From NCBI GenBank assembly GCA_020252485.1, contig JADCCX010000028.1:49243-113242 (forward strand): a stretch of 64,000 nt of DNA, read 5' to 3'. The notes beneath the pieces were generated by a model. That model had not been told where the DNA came from and did not search any database. It worked only from the letters and a program-made list of their open reading frames with translations. Within the stretch, counting starts at the first letter, position 1; each line of letters opens with the position of its first letter. Shown piece after piece: positions 11,543-20,486 of this stretch. Both the position numbers and the translations under genes were made by a program. The DNA is from Methylocystis sp. GTDB taxonomy: Bacteria; Pseudomonadota; Alphaproteobacteria; Rhizobiales; Beijerinckiaceae.

Positions 11543-12054
11543 TGCTGCTTCCGGGGAGCCTTCAAACCATGGTCAACCTCTGTATGCTGCTCGCCTTGCT
11601 TGGCTGCTCGCCGACAGCCGCCCCCTCGGCGGGGCCGCCGGCCATGTATGCGAGCCTGGCGGCTTCCGGTGCGGCTCTGGACGCCAATGCCGCGCTGGAC
11701 CTGATCAACGGCTACCGGCGCAACGAGGGTCTGGAGCCGCTCGCGCTCGATCCCGTCCTGATGTCGGAGGCCGCCCGGCGGTCGCAGGCGATGGCGGCGG
11801 GAGGCGATGCGGCGCTCGGCGCCCGGACCGACATCACCATCCGGCTTGCAGCGGCGGGACTCGGTCAGCGTCAGGTTCGCGAGTCGGTTTCGGCCGGCTA
11901 CTACACGGTTTCGGATGCTTTTTCAGGCTGGCGCGGTTCGCCCCAGCACGACGCCACGCTGCGCTTTGCGGCTGGCCGGAGGCTCGGCATCGCGGCGGAG
12001 CATCGTCAGGGCGCCCGCCACGCCGTCTACTGGACGCTCATCGTCAGCGATTGA
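11542..12054 (+). CDS. CAP-domain (SCP-like) secreted or lipoprotein
   Basis: A 170-residue protein with an N-terminal hydrophobic stretch and LLALLGCS, which could be a lipobox (Cys near residue 24). The rest is a short CAP domain: LINGYRRNEGLEPLALDP, then SEAARRSQAMA, and WRGSPQHDATLRF with one candidate active-site His. The function of bacterial CAP proteins is mostly unknown. It is co-translated with the upstream channel (TGATG overlap), which hints at an envelope role. It ends 28 bp from the convergent motB. Confidence 0.8.
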   Translation: MLLPGSLQTMVNLCMLLALLGCSPTAAPSAGPPAMYASLAASGAALDANAALDLINGYRRNEGLEPLALDPVLMSEAARRSQAMAAGGDAALGARTDITIRLAAAGLGQRQVRESVSAGYYTVSDAFSGWRGSPQHDATLRFAAGRRLGIAAEHRQGARHAVYWTLIVSD

Positions 12055-12082
12055 CTGCGACGTTACAGCATTGCGACATGCT

Positions 12083-12907
12083 CTATGGCTTGGTCCCGAT
12101 CGGCACGAGCGGGGCCTCACGCATCACCAGGATCGAGATGCGGCGGTTGGCCGCCATGGCCAGATCGTCGGGAAACAGCGGATCGGTATCGGCCTTGCCG
12201 AGGACCGCGAAGAAGCGGTCGTCGGGAACGCCTGCGGCGGCCAGGATATCGCGCACCGCCAGCGCCCGGCCCGTCGAGAGCTCCCAGGCGCCGGAGCCAG
12301 GCCGGGACGCCGGTCGCGCCGCCGACGTATGACCGGTGATCCTCACGCGGTTCGAGAGGCGCCGGAGCGACGGGGCGATGGTTTCCAGCAGCTTGCGGGT
12401 CCTTTCATAGGGCAGGCGGGACCCATCGGCGAACATCGAGCGCCCGTCCTGGTCGACAATCTGCACGTCGAGGCCTTCCTTGGTTTCCTCGATCATGACG
12501 TTCTTCGACAATTCCGCGATTTCCGGATTGTCCTGCAGCGCCTGCCGCAAGGACGCGGCGGCCAGAGCGAATTTGCGGTCCGCCTGCGAGATCTTGAGGC
12601 CGTCGATGCGGTTGTCGAAGGTGGTCGGCGCGGTGAAGTCGGAGCTGAATTCGGTCGGCAGGTGCTGCACATTCTTGAGCTTCGGCTTGTAGGGAATGCC
12701 GTTCATCTCGACGATGCCGTCCATCCGGTTCTCACGCTGGGTGCCGAACGCCTCGCGCATGGAGCCGGCGACGATCTGCATCTTTTCCTTGTTCTGCGAC
12801 GACATGGCGACGAGCATCACGAAAAAGCTCATCAACAGCGCCATCAGATCGGCGAAGGTGACGAACCAGCCGTGGCCGCCCGAATGTCCGCCTTTCTTGC
12901 GGGCCAT
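12083..12907 (-). CDS. motB: MotB-like stator protein with OmpA domain
   Basis: A 274-residue protein. After a basic MARKKGG start, a single membrane helix contains the channel motif WFVTFADLMALLMSFFVML with the ion-binding Asp at about 20. A linker follows, then an OmpA-like peptidoglycan-binding domain (about 130-270) with RVRITGHTSA and LSTGRALAVRDIL. MotB anchors the MotA4-5/MotB2 stator that powers flagellar rotation. It is directly downstream of motA with a one-base overlap. No other flagellar gene is in the window, and ion specificity (H+ or Na+) cannot be told. Confidence 0.9.
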   Translation of the reverse strand: MARKKGGHSGGHGWFVTFADLMALLMSFFVMLVAMSSQNKEKMQIVAGSMREAFGTQRENRMDGIVEMNGIPYKPKLKNVQHLPTEFSSDFTAPTTFDNRIDGLKISQADRKFALAAASLRQALQDNPEIAELSKNVMIEETKEGLDVQIVDQDGRSMFADGSRLPYERTRKLLETIAPSLRRLSNRVRITGHTSAARPASRPGSGAWELSTGRALAVRDILAAAGVPDDRFFAVLGKADTDPLFPDDLAMAANRRISILVMREAPLVPIGTKP

Positions 12908-13680
12908 CAGGCGCCCGCCTCGGCCATTTCAGCGCGCTGGTGCTCGGGCAGATAGGCGAGCAGCATCTCGCGGACGATGGCCGGGCTCTTTGCATCTCGG
13001 ATCTGCAGGATACCGTCGATGATGAGGGTGCGGGAAATTTCCTCCTCATCAAGCTTGAGGTGGAGCTTGTCCGCGATCGGCAGGCAGATCAGGTTGCCGA
13101 CCAGCGCGCCGTAAAGCGTCGCCAGCAATGCAACGGCCATGAACGGGCCGAGCTTGGAGGGGTCCTCCATGTTGGCGAACATGTTGACCATGCCGATCAA
13201 CGTTCCGACCATGCCCCAGGCCGGCGCGCAATCGCCAATGGAGCGGTAGATCTTTTGCCCCTCGTCAAGGTGGGTCAGGAACATGTCGCGGTCGCGCTCC
13301 AGCGCACCACGTATGAACTCGGCGTCATAGCCATCGGCGATGTAGCGCATGCCCTGCGCCAGGAATGTGTCATTGACCTGAACATTTTCGAGGGCGATCG
13401 GGCCTGATTTGCGGACCACCTCGGCAACCCGAGTGATTTCGTCGATCAGGTCGCGCGGATGCATGGCGCGCATCTGGAACACGAACCTCATACCCATCGG
13501 CACCCCGTGGGCGATCGCCGAGAAGGGAAAGCGGATCATGGTGACGGCAATCGAACCGCCGAAGATCACGATGGCCGCGTGCTTGTCCCAGTATTGGGCG
13601 AAATTGCCGCCATCGATCATGATGAGCGCGATCAGCGTGCCGAAGCCGGCCACGAGACCTACGGCGGTTGCGATATCCAT
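12907..13680 (-). CDS. motA: MotA/PomA-type stator protein
   Basis: A 257-residue membrane protein, starting at the ATG at 13680 (MDIATAVGLVAGFG). It has four hydrophobic helices, with GGSIAVTMIRFP near 45 and the paired C-terminal helices APAWGMVGTLIGMVNMF and ALLATLYGALVGNLICLP. The short length and motif pattern are PomA/MotP-like rather than the longer E. coli or Sinorhizobium MotA. It forms the ion channel with MotB. The 142-bp gap upstream separates it from the tail of the sugar ABC operon. Confidence 0.9.
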   Translation of the reverse strand: MDIATAVGLVAGFGTLIALIMIDGGNFAQYWDKHAAIVIFGGSIAVTMIRFPFSAIAHGVPMGMRFVFQMRAMHPRDLIDEITRVAEVVRKSGPIALENVQVNDTFLAQGMRYIADGYDAEFIRGALERDRDMFLTHLDEGQKIYRSIGDCAPAWGMVGTLIGMVNMFANMEDPSKLGPFMAVALLATLYGALVGNLICLPIADKLHLKLDEEEISRTLIIDGILQIRDAKSPAIVREMLLAYLPEHQRAEMAEAGA

Positions 13681-13823
13681 AACGCCCTCCAGCACTGCGA
13701 GCCGCACGATGAGGATTCGCGGCGCGGCCCGGTACGCAAACTGTGAGGAGAAGATTTAATGGATGCGGCTTAAAGAACAGTTAGGCGAATTTCTTGAGTG
13801 TGTATTCACTCTTCGTACACCGA

Positions 13824-14660
13824 TCAGCCCTTCATGCCGCCGCTGGTGAGGCCGCCGACAACACGCTCCTGGAACACGGCGATGATGATGCAGATCGGCA
13901 CGATCGCCACGATGAGCGCCGCCGAAATGATGGGCCAGGGGAAAGAGAACTCGCCTTGATAAAGCGTGATGCCAACCGGCAGCGTGCGGCTGAGCACCCG
14001 CGGTGAAAGGGTCAGCGCCAGCAGGAATTCATCCCAGGCATTGACGAAGGCGAGGATGCCCGCGGTGAAGACGCCGGGCGCCGTCAGCGGTAGGACGACA
14101 TGCCAGAGAGCGCCGGTGCGCGTGCAGCCGTCGATCATGGCGGCATTCTCGAGATCGCGCGGGATATCCTGAAAGAACGACATCAGCACCAGCGTGCAGA
14201 CCGGCATCGACAACACCGCGTAGGGGAAAACCAGAGCCCACCAGGTGTTGAGAAGATTCAGATCCCGCATCACGGTGAACAGCGGCACCATCAGCGAAAT
14301 CAGCGGGAACATCGCGACCGCGAGCAGGGCCGACAGGATCAGGTTCGGCTTCGGCAGGCGCAGGCGCACCAGCGCATAAGCGGCCAGCGCCGATACGGTC
14401 ACGCACAAGAGCGTGGACAGGGTCGCCACGACGACGCTGTTCCACATGAAGGTGAAGATCGGCTGATCGGTGAAGACGCGGCTGTAGTTCGCCAAAGTCG
14501 GCGCATGCGGCCAGATGGTGATTGGCAGCCGCATCAGTTCGCTTTCGGTCTTCAGCGATGTGAAGAGGATCCAGACCGCCGGAAAAAATCCGTTGATGGC
14601 GACGATTGCGCCGGCGATCAGCGTCATCTTGCGCGGCGAGGGGAAAGCGCCCGTCGCCAT
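13824..14660 (-). CDS. Carbohydrate ABC transporter permease (MalG type)
   Basis: A 278-residue inner-membrane permease with six hydrophobic helices. The EAA loop appears as ENAAMIDGCTRTGALWHVVL near residue 190, which docks to the ATPase. The N-terminus KTESELMRLP and C-terminal RVVGGLTSGGMKG are typical of CUT1 MalG/UgpE proteins. I use the ATG at 14660, which overlaps the stop of the first permease (TGATG). It is the last gene of the four-gene importer. The sugar is unknown. Confidence 0.92.
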   Translation of the reverse strand: MATGAFPSPRKMTLIAGAIVAINGFFPAVWILFTSLKTESELMRLPITIWPHAPTLANYSRVFTDQPIFTFMWNSVVVATLSTLLCVTVSALAAYALVRLRLPKPNLILSALLAVAMFPLISLMVPLFTVMRDLNLLNTWWALVFPYAVLSMPVCTLVLMSFFQDIPRDLENAAMIDGCTRTGALWHVVLPLTAPGVFTAGILAFVNAWDEFLLALTLSPRVLSRTLPVGITLYQGEFSFPWPIISAALIVAIVPICIIIAVFQERVVGGLTSGGMKG

Positions 14661-15562
14661 CAATGCCTCCCGCCAGAGGGGTCGCGCCGCGTGTGGCGCA
14701 GATAGAAGCTCGTCAGCACCGCGGAGAGGACGAACATCAGGACCGCGAGCGTCGAGCCATAGCCGAAATCCAGCGCATCGATGGTTGTGCTGTGGATATA
14801 CATGGCGAGCGTCTCGTTCGATTTCCCTGGACCGCCATCGGTCATGGCCTTGGGAATATCGAAGGTCTGTATAGCCGTGATCGTGCGGAAGATCAGGGCC
14901 ACGAAGATGGCGGGCATCAGCATCGGCAGCGTGATTTCCAAGAACTGCCGCCACTTGCTCGCGCCATCCACCTCGGCTGCTTCATAGAGCGATTTCGGGA
15001 TCGTCTGCAGGCCGGCCAGCAGCACGAGCGCCGCGAAACTCGATGTCTTCCAGATGATGGCGATGCAGATCGCGATGAAGGCCGGCGTCTCGCGCGTCAG
15101 CCAGTTGACGGGCGAGAGACCGACGAAGAGCAGGGCGTTGTTCACGAGCCCTTGCTGGAACTCGAAGAACCAGCGGAAAATGAGCCCGGCGAAGACGAGC
15201 GGAAGCGCCCAGGGCAGCAGCAGCCCCAGCCGCACCGGCCATTTGATCCGGAACGGCTGGTTGGCCAGCAAGGCGAGGCCTAGGCCCATCGCCACGGCGC
15301 CCGGCACTGTGACGATGACATAAAGCAGCGTGTTGGCGCTCGCCTCCCAGAAACGCGGATCGCCCATCGCTTTCGCAAAATTGTCGAGCCCTACCCAGGG
15401 CTTGGCCATCCAAGGCTCGGTCAGCACGTTATGGCTGAACGATTCCCGGATGAGCGCTGCGATCGGGTAGAGGGCCGTGACCAACAGCAGGATCACGGCC
15501 GGCGCCAGCATCAGATATCCGAGCCGGCGCTCCGACGCTTCGAGGGGCGAGAGACGCGCCAT
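14660..15562 (-). CDS. Sugar ABC transporter permease (MalF type)
   Basis: A 300-residue permease starting MARLSPLEASERRLGYLML. There are six helices. The EAA loop is YEAAEVDGASKWRQFLEI, about two thirds along. It forms a heterodimer with the MalG-type partner encoded next. It overlaps both neighbours by one base (TGATG), so the binding protein and both permeases are translationally coupled. No unusual feature. Confidence 0.92.
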   Translation of the reverse strand: MARLSPLEASERRLGYLMLAPAVILLLVTALYPIAALIRESFSHNVLTEPWMAKPWVGLDNFAKAMGDPRFWEASANTLLYVIVTVPGAVAMGLGLALLANQPFRIKWPVRLGLLLPWALPLVFAGLIFRWFFEFQQGLVNNALLFVGLSPVNWLTRETPAFIAICIAIIWKTSSFAALVLLAGLQTIPKSLYEAAEVDGASKWRQFLEITLPMLMPAIFVALIFRTITAIQTFDIPKAMTDGGPGKSNETLAMYIHSTTIDALDFGYGSTLAVLMFVLSAVLTSFYLRHTRRDPSGGRH

Positions 15563-16827
15563 CAGCGGAAGATCGGGCTGAGGTCGCGGTTCATGTCGGC
15601 AAGCGCCGCATCAGCCGTCTTGGAGCCGGCAAGGAACGCGTTCATGTTGGTGCGGATCACCTCCGAGACCCGCGGATAGGCGGGCGTTACGGGGCGCGAG
15701 CGCGCTGTCTGGACCACCGGCAGGGCATCCTTGAACCAGGGGTTCGCCTTCAGCACGTCGGGATCCGTGTAGACCTCGGCGAAAACCGGGAGATGCGATG
15801 CTGCAATGGCCTGCGCCTTGGCCACCTCGGGCGAGGAGAGGTAGCGCACGAACTTGTAGGCTTCCGCCTTGTTCTTCGAGAAGGCGGAGACCATCACCTG
15901 CCAGCCGCCGATGCAGGTTGCCGCCGCATTCGCCGAGAAGCCCGGCAGCGGAACGACGCCGACCTTGTCCTTGACGAGGCTGTCGGGATCGCCCTGGGCG
16001 CGGTTCCAGACATAGCCCCAGGTCATGCCGAAGATGAGATTGCCGGCCTGGAAGTTCTGCCGGATGCGATCGGTGGGAATTTCCGCGAGGTTGGACGGCG
16101 TCACATTCGCGGCGCGGAGGTCCGCCCAAAGCTGAAACGGGCGCTTCGCCGCTTCGGCGCCGAGCGCCAGCTTGCCCTGCGCGTCGGTCAACCCGCCGCC
16201 GGCGCCCCACATCGGCACCAGATAGGTGCAGACGGTGCCCTCGATCGGCGCACCGGCTGTCTGAAAGCCGGAGAGATTGGGATTGCCTTCCGCCTTCATC
16301 ACCTTTTCGGCGCCGGCCTTGAGCTCGTCCCAGGTCTTGGGCGGCTGCAGGCCATGCTTTTCGAGCAGATCCTTGCGGTAATAGAGGAATTGCGCGTCGG
16401 CGAAATAGGGGAGTGCGATCACCTTGCCGCCGACGATGTTCGCTTCCCGGTAGGCCGGCAGATAGCGCGCCATGACGGCATCCCTCTCTGCGCCGAGATA
16501 GGAATCGAGCGTTTCTGCCCAGCCGGTCGCGGCATATTGAGCTGGGCGGATCACATCGATCAGGACCACATCAAGCGCCGAATCCTTCGAGGCCATCACG
16601 GTGTTGAGGTATTGCTGCTGCTGTTCGGAGGTGGCGCCGCCGACCTCCACCTCGACCTTGATGCCGGGCGTGCGCCTCTCATATTCATCGGCGATTTTGC
16701 GCATGACGTCCGGCCGCTGCTGGCCGCCCGTGAAGATGCGGAGCGTCGTCTGCGCCATGGCGGCGCTGGAGACGCCCAGCAAGATGGTCGCGGTGAAGCC
16801 CGCCAAAAGATGCTTTCTGGTGATCAT
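15562..16827 (-). CDS. Periplasmic sugar-binding protein of CUT1 ABC importer
   Basis: A 421-residue extracellular solute-binding protein (family 1). I start it at the ATG at 16827 because GGAGGAAACC precedes it and a clear signal peptide follows (MITRKHLLAGF, hydrophobic core, cleavage after AAMAQ). The LRIFTGGQQRPDVMRKIADE start of the mature lobe and YYRKDLLEKHGLQPPKTWDE are typical of MalE/UgpB-like proteins. It delivers the sugar to the two permeases encoded just downstream. The ligand cannot be assigned. Confidence 0.92.
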   Translation of the reverse strand: MITRKHLLAGFTATILLGVSSAAMAQTTLRIFTGGQQRPDVMRKIADEYERRTPGIKVEVEVGGATSEQQQQYLNTVMASKDSALDVVLIDVIRPAQYAATGWAETLDSYLGAERDAVMARYLPAYREANIVGGKVIALPYFADAQFLYYRKDLLEKHGLQPPKTWDELKAGAEKVMKAEGNPNLSGFQTAGAPIEGTVCTYLVPMWGAGGGLTDAQGKLALGAEAAKRPFQLWADLRAANVTPSNLAEIPTDRIRQNFQAGNLIFGMTWGYVWNRAQGDPDSLVKDKVGVVPLPGFSANAAATCIGGWQVMVSAFSKNKAEAYKFVRYLSSPEVAKAQAIAASHLPVFAEVYTDPDVLKANPWFKDALPVVQTARSRPVTPAYPRVSEVIRTNMNAFLAGSKTADAALADMNRDLSPIFR

Positions 16828-16886
16828 GGTTTCCTCCTTGGGACTGAACGGCCGCTGATCGGCCTTTTCCTGGTTGGCGTAAGCGG

Positions 16887-17969
16887 TCATTGCAGGCTGA
16901 CGCCTGTTTCCGGATCGAACAGGTGAAATTTGCTCATGGCAAGGGTAACGGCGCGCGTTGCGCCGGGTTTTAGGCCGGCGTCAGGTGCAAACCTTCCCGT
17001 CATTTCCGTCTGGCCGATCTTGAGGAGGCCAAGCGTGTCGGAGCCGAGCGGCTCGGTCAGGATGACCTCGGCCTGAAGCGAATTCCCGTCTTCCGCACTG
17101 ATTGTGATGTGCTCCGGCCTGATGCCGAATGTCATCCGCTTGCCGCGCGCGGCCTGCAGTTGCGCCTGCCGCGCCTTTGGAACGGCGAGCGTGGCGCCGC
17201 CATCGAGAATGATCGACCCGCCATCCTCGCCAATCGTGCATGGGGCGAAGTTCATGGGCGGGGAACCCGTGAAGCCTGCGACGAAGGTGGTGCGCGGATG
17301 GTTGTAGATCTCGTCGGGCGTGCCGAGCTGCTCGACGTGGCCGCCCTTCATCACCGCGATGCGATCGGCGAGCGTCATCGCCTCCACCTGATCATGCGTG
17401 ACGTAAACCACCGTGTTGCGGAAGCGCTGATGCAGCTTCTTGATCTCGACCCGCATTTCCGCCCTGAGCTGGGCATCGAGATTCGAGAGGGGCTCATCGA
17501 ACAGGAACACCTTCGGATCGCGGACGATGGCGCGGCCCATCGCCACCCGCTGGCGCTGGCCGCCCGACAATTGACCGGGCTTGCGGTCGAGGAGATGCGT
17601 GATCTGCAGAATCTTCGCCGCGTCATCGACCCGCCGGGCGATGTCGTCCGTCGCGATGTTGCGCATGCGCAGGCCGAAGCCGATGTTGTCGCGCACGCTC
17701 TTGTGCGGATAAAGCGCATAATCCTGGAAGACCATGGCGATATCCCGCCCGCGCGGCGGCAGATCATTGACGACAGCGCCGCCGATCTTCAGCTCCCCGC
17801 CGGTCACCGACTCGAGTCCGGCGATCATCCTGAGAAGCGTGGATTTTCCGCAGCCGGATGGACCGACGAGCACGAGGAACTCGCCATCCGCCACGGCGAT
17901 GTCGATGCCATGCAGTACCTTGACCGGCCCGAAAGCCTTGGTGACGCCGATGATATCGAGCTGGGCCAA
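16887..17969 (-). CDS. ugpC: ABC transporter ATPase of MalK/UgpC type
   Basis: A 360-residue ATPase with Walker A GPSGCGKST at about 38-46, Q-loop FQDYALYPH, signature LSGGQRQRVAMGRA, Walker B FLFDEPLSNLDAQLR and the switch His in VYVTHDQ. A C-terminal TOBE/MalK regulatory domain covers about 240-360. The start is a TTG, chosen because GGGGAGGAACAGC lies directly before it and homology begins there. It is the first gene of the importer operon, 59 bp before the binding protein. The gene symbol reflects family only, not a proven glycerol-phosphate substrate. Confidence 0.92.
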   Translation of the reverse strand: MAQLDIIGVTKAFGPVKVLHGIDIAVADGEFLVLVGPSGCGKSTLLRMIAGLESVTGGELKIGGAVVNDLPPRGRDIAMVFQDYALYPHKSVRDNIGFGLRMRNIATDDIARRVDDAAKILQITHLLDRKPGQLSGGQRQRVAMGRAIVRDPKVFLFDEPLSNLDAQLRAEMRVEIKKLHQRFRNTVVYVTHDQVEAMTLADRIAVMKGGHVEQLGTPDEIYNHPRTTFVAGFTGSPPMNFAPCTIGEDGGSIILDGGATLAVPKARQAQLQAARGKRMTFGIRPEHITISAEDGNSLQAEVILTEPLGSDTLGLLKIGQTEMTGRFAPDAGLKPGATRAVTLAMSKFHLFDPETGVSLQ

Positions 17970-18017
17970 GCTGTTCCTCCCCGGAACCCGCTCCCCGTTT
18001 TGCCGGATTACTGAGCG

Positions 18018-18038
18018 GTCTTATGTCTTATATAAGAC
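18018..18038 (-). promoter_or_regulatory. Operator-like palindrome upstream of the sugar ABC operon
   Basis: GTCTTATATAAGAC at 18025-18038 is a perfect 14-bp inverted repeat. An extra direct copy of the half-site, GTCTTAT, abuts it at 18018-18024. It lies 49-69 bp upstream of the TTG start of the ATPase gene, where a repressor of the GntR or LacI type could act. No regulator gene for it is present in the window. Confidence 0.6.
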
Positions 18039-18079
18039 TGCTCCTTTCTCGGGGGGCGGTCAAGAGGTCGGCGGCCCGC

Positions 18080-19252
18080 TCAGGTCGATCGGGAAAGCTC
18101 CCGGCCCAGCGCGAGGACGAAGGTTTCGCAGGCCCTGAGCTCGCTTTCCTCAATCCATTCGTCCGGCTGATGCGCCTGGGCGATATCTCCGGGGCCGCAG
18201 ACCACAGTGGCGATGCCAGCCTTCTGGAACCGGCCCGCTTCGCTGCCGTAAGGGACGGTGATCGTCCGGTTCGAGCCTGTGAGACGCAGCGCCAGTGTCT
18301 CCGCCGCCGATCCCGGATCGGGCGCGAGCCCTGGCACGATGATCTCGGTTTCGGTCGTCACGCTGCCATTGCCGCCGAATTTGTTCAGCCTCGGCAACAC
18401 CCTTTCATCGACGAAAGCCTGCAGCCGGCGCGGTATCTCGTCGATGTCGAGGCCTGGCACGCCCCGGAACTCCCAGTGCAGGCGGCATTCCCTGGCGGTG
18501 ATGTTGCGCGCCGTGCCGCCGTTGATGGTGCCGACGTGAATGGAGGTGTAGGGCGGCTGGAACCGGCCTGTCGGATCGCCGCGCTCAACCATCTCCTCGA
18601 AGATGCGCTCCAGTTCCGCGACGATCATGGCGCCCCCGGAAATCGCGTTCACACCGTTGCGGGGGCTGGAGGAATGGACCTCGAAGCCATGCACTGTCGT
18701 GAAGAAAGTGCCGACGCTCTTGTGGGCGTCCGCCACCTGCATCGATGTCGGCTCGCCGACAAACACCGCCTTCGGCTTCGGCAGGTCGGCGCCCATGCGG
18801 GCGATGGTATCGACGACGCCAAGGCAGGTCGTTTCCTCGTCATAGGAAAGCAGGATGTGGATGGGGGCTTTCAGATCCATCCGTTTCAGTTCCGGCGCCA
18901 TCGCCAGACAAGCCGCATCGAAGCCCTTCATGTCGCAGGCGCCGCGGCCGTAGAGGCGCGTGCCCTCGCGCCGCAGTGTGAAAGGATCGGCCGTCCAGGC
19001 CTGTCCGACCACGGGCACGACATCGGTGTGGCCCGACAGGACGACACCGCCGTCCACATGCGGGCCGATCGTCGCGAAGATCGCCGCCTTGTCGCCGCGG
19101 GCGTTCGGCGCCACGACATAGGGGATGCCGTGGCTGTCCAGATACGCCCTGACGAAGGCGATCAGCGGAAGATTGGATTTGTCGCTGACCGTATCGAACG
19201 AGACGAGGCGTTCCAACAGGTCGATCGTGCTGAGCGTCTGGGGTGTGGGCAT
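18080..19252 (-). CDS. argE: Acetylornithine deacetylase-like M20 peptidase ArgE
   Basis: A 390-residue M20-family metallohydrolase. Metal ligands are visible: His in LSGHTDVVPV (about 77), Asp in GRGACDMKGFDAA (about 108) and the catalytic Glu pair in LSYDEETTCLG (about 140). The dimerisation insert spans about 175-290. Best match by pattern is ArgE, which releases acetate from N-acetylornithine in arginine synthesis; related deacylases are possible. I start at the ATG at 19252; the longer TTG start would run into the apaG stop region. It follows apaG by 8 bp. Confidence 0.87.
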   Translation of the reverse strand: MPTPQTLSTIDLLERLVSFDTVSDKSNLPLIAFVRAYLDSHGIPYVVAPNARGDKAAIFATIGPHVDGGVVLSGHTDVVPVVGQAWTADPFTLRREGTRLYGRGACDMKGFDAACLAMAPELKRMDLKAPIHILLSYDEETTCLGVVDTIARMGADLPKPKAVFVGEPTSMQVADAHKSVGTFFTTVHGFEVHSSSPRNGVNAISGGAMIVAELERIFEEMVERGDPTGRFQPPYTSIHVGTINGGTARNITARECRLHWEFRGVPGLDIDEIPRRLQAFVDERVLPRLNKFGGNGSVTTETEIIVPGLAPDPGSAAETLALRLTGSNRTITVPYGSEAGRFQKAGIATVVCGPGDIAQAHQPDEWIEESELRACETFVLALGRELSRST

Positions 19253-19260
19253 CGGAACCT

Positions 19261-19653
19261 TCAATTCAGAATCCGGCGCTGCGCCGGTGTGTCCAGCGAA
19301 AAAGCCGGTATATCAACGGTGAAGCTGTCGCCATCCTCGCTGATCATCGTGTAGGCGCCCACCATGAAGCCGCCCGGCGTCTCCAGCGGGCAGCCGGAGG
19401 TGTAGCTGAAGCTCTCGCCGGGATTGATGATCGGCTCCTCGCCCACGACACCCGCGCCCTTCACCTCCTGCTTATGACCGCGCGCGTCGGTGATGATCCA
19501 GTGCCGGCGCTTGAGCTGCACCGGTTTCGGCCCACGATTCTCTATTTCCACCGAATAGGCCCAGAAGTACTGGTTGTTGGAAGGCTCCGAACGGTCGGGC
19601 AGGTATCGCGGCTCCACCGTCACGCTGATCATTCGGGTTACGGCCTGGTACAT
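19261..19653 (-). CDS. apaG: Co2+/Mg2+ efflux-associated protein ApaG
   Basis: A 130-residue protein, matching the family's usual length. It is a single fibronectin-III-like beta domain with FWAYSVEIENRGPKPVQL near residue 33, RHWIITDARG, and GVVGEEPIINPGESFSYTSG. ApaG has been linked to cobalt/magnesium tolerance in enterobacteria, but its biochemical role is open. I use the ATG at 19653 (MYQAVTRMISVTVEP). It is the first gene of a pair with the argE-like gene. Confidence 0.93.
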   Translation of the reverse strand: MYQAVTRMISVTVEPRYLPDRSEPSNNQYFWAYSVEIENRGPKPVQLKRRHWIITDARGHKQEVKGAGVVGEEPIINPGESFSYTSGCPLETPGGFMVGAYTMISEDGDSFTVDIPAFSLDTPAQRRILN

Positions 19654-19794
19654 GAGCGATCGCGCCTCTCGGAACCGAGGATGAGGACAGGAGCGCCCAA
19701 GCAAAAAGGCGCTTTCCTTTATGGCTTCACGGCCTAGGACTTAGCTGTTTGGCCGTCAATTGCCGCGTGAGCCGGGACAAGGGGAGAATGAATC

Positions 19795-20418
19795 GTGCTT
19801 GATGGTGTGATGCGCCGCCTGATCGATCCCGTGACCGGCCAGTTGGGGCGTCGTCTCGCAGCCAGCGGCGTGAGCGCGGATCAGCTGACGCTGGCCGCTT
19901 TCGCCGCCGGCATGGTCTGCGCGGCGGCGATCTTCCTCCGCTGGGACCTGGCGGCGCTGCTTCTGCTCGCCGCCAACCGCGTGCTGGACGGCCTCGATGG
20001 CGCGGCGGCGCGCGCCACCCGCACCACCGACCGGGGCGGCTTTCTCGATATCGTCTGCGACTTCATCTTTTACGGTGCCGTGCCGCTCGCCTTCGCGTTG
20101 CGCGATCCTGCCGCCAATGCCCTGCCGGCCGCCGCGCTGCTCGCGGCCTTTTATGCCAATGGCGCTTCCTTCCTGGCGTTTTCAGCCATCGCCGCCAAGC
20201 GTGGAATGACGAGCGGGAGACGCGGGCCGAAATCGCTCTATTTCACCACCGGATTGACGGAAGGCACCGAGACGATCGCACTTTTCGCTGCGTTCATCCT
20301 GTTTCCTGACCACTTCATGCTGCTGGCGCTGCCCTTCGCCTTCCTGTGCATGATCACCTGTCTGTCGCGCATTATGCTCGCCTGGCATGTTTTCGGCGTG
20401 GATGAACCGGCAAACTAG
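19795..20418 (+). CDS. CDP-alcohol phosphatidyltransferase
   Basis: A 207-residue membrane enzyme with the family signature D-x2-D-G-x2-A-R-x8-G-x3-D-x3-D, here DGLDGAAARATRTTDRGG followed by FLDIVCD at about 63-86. Several hydrophobic helices surround it. It would transfer a phospho-alcohol from CDP-diacylglycerol or CDP-alcohol, as in phosphatidylglycerol- or phosphatidylserine-type synthesis, but the acceptor cannot be named. The start is GTG at 19795 with GGGGAG about 8 bp upstream. It is divergent from apaG. Confidence 0.88.
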   Translation: MLDGVMRRLIDPVTGQLGRRLAASGVSADQLTLAAFAAGMVCAAAIFLRWDLAALLLLAANRVLDGLDGAAARATRTTDRGGFLDIVCDFIFYGAVPLAFALRDPAANALPAAALLAAFYANGASFLAFSAIAAKRGMTSGRRGPKSLYFTTGLTEGTETIALFAAFILFPDHFMLLALPFAFLCMITCLSRIMLAWHVFGVDEPAN

Positions 20419-20486
20419 AGGGCTTGCGCTTGGCTTGCAGCGCCGCTTGCCATAGCGACAGGGATGTATCCAGGAACGAAGACGCC

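Noticed and set aside
13796..13811. Small inverted repeat GAGTG/CACTC between motA and the ABC permease gene
   Set aside because: The stem has only five base pairs and no T run follows, so I do not call a terminator.
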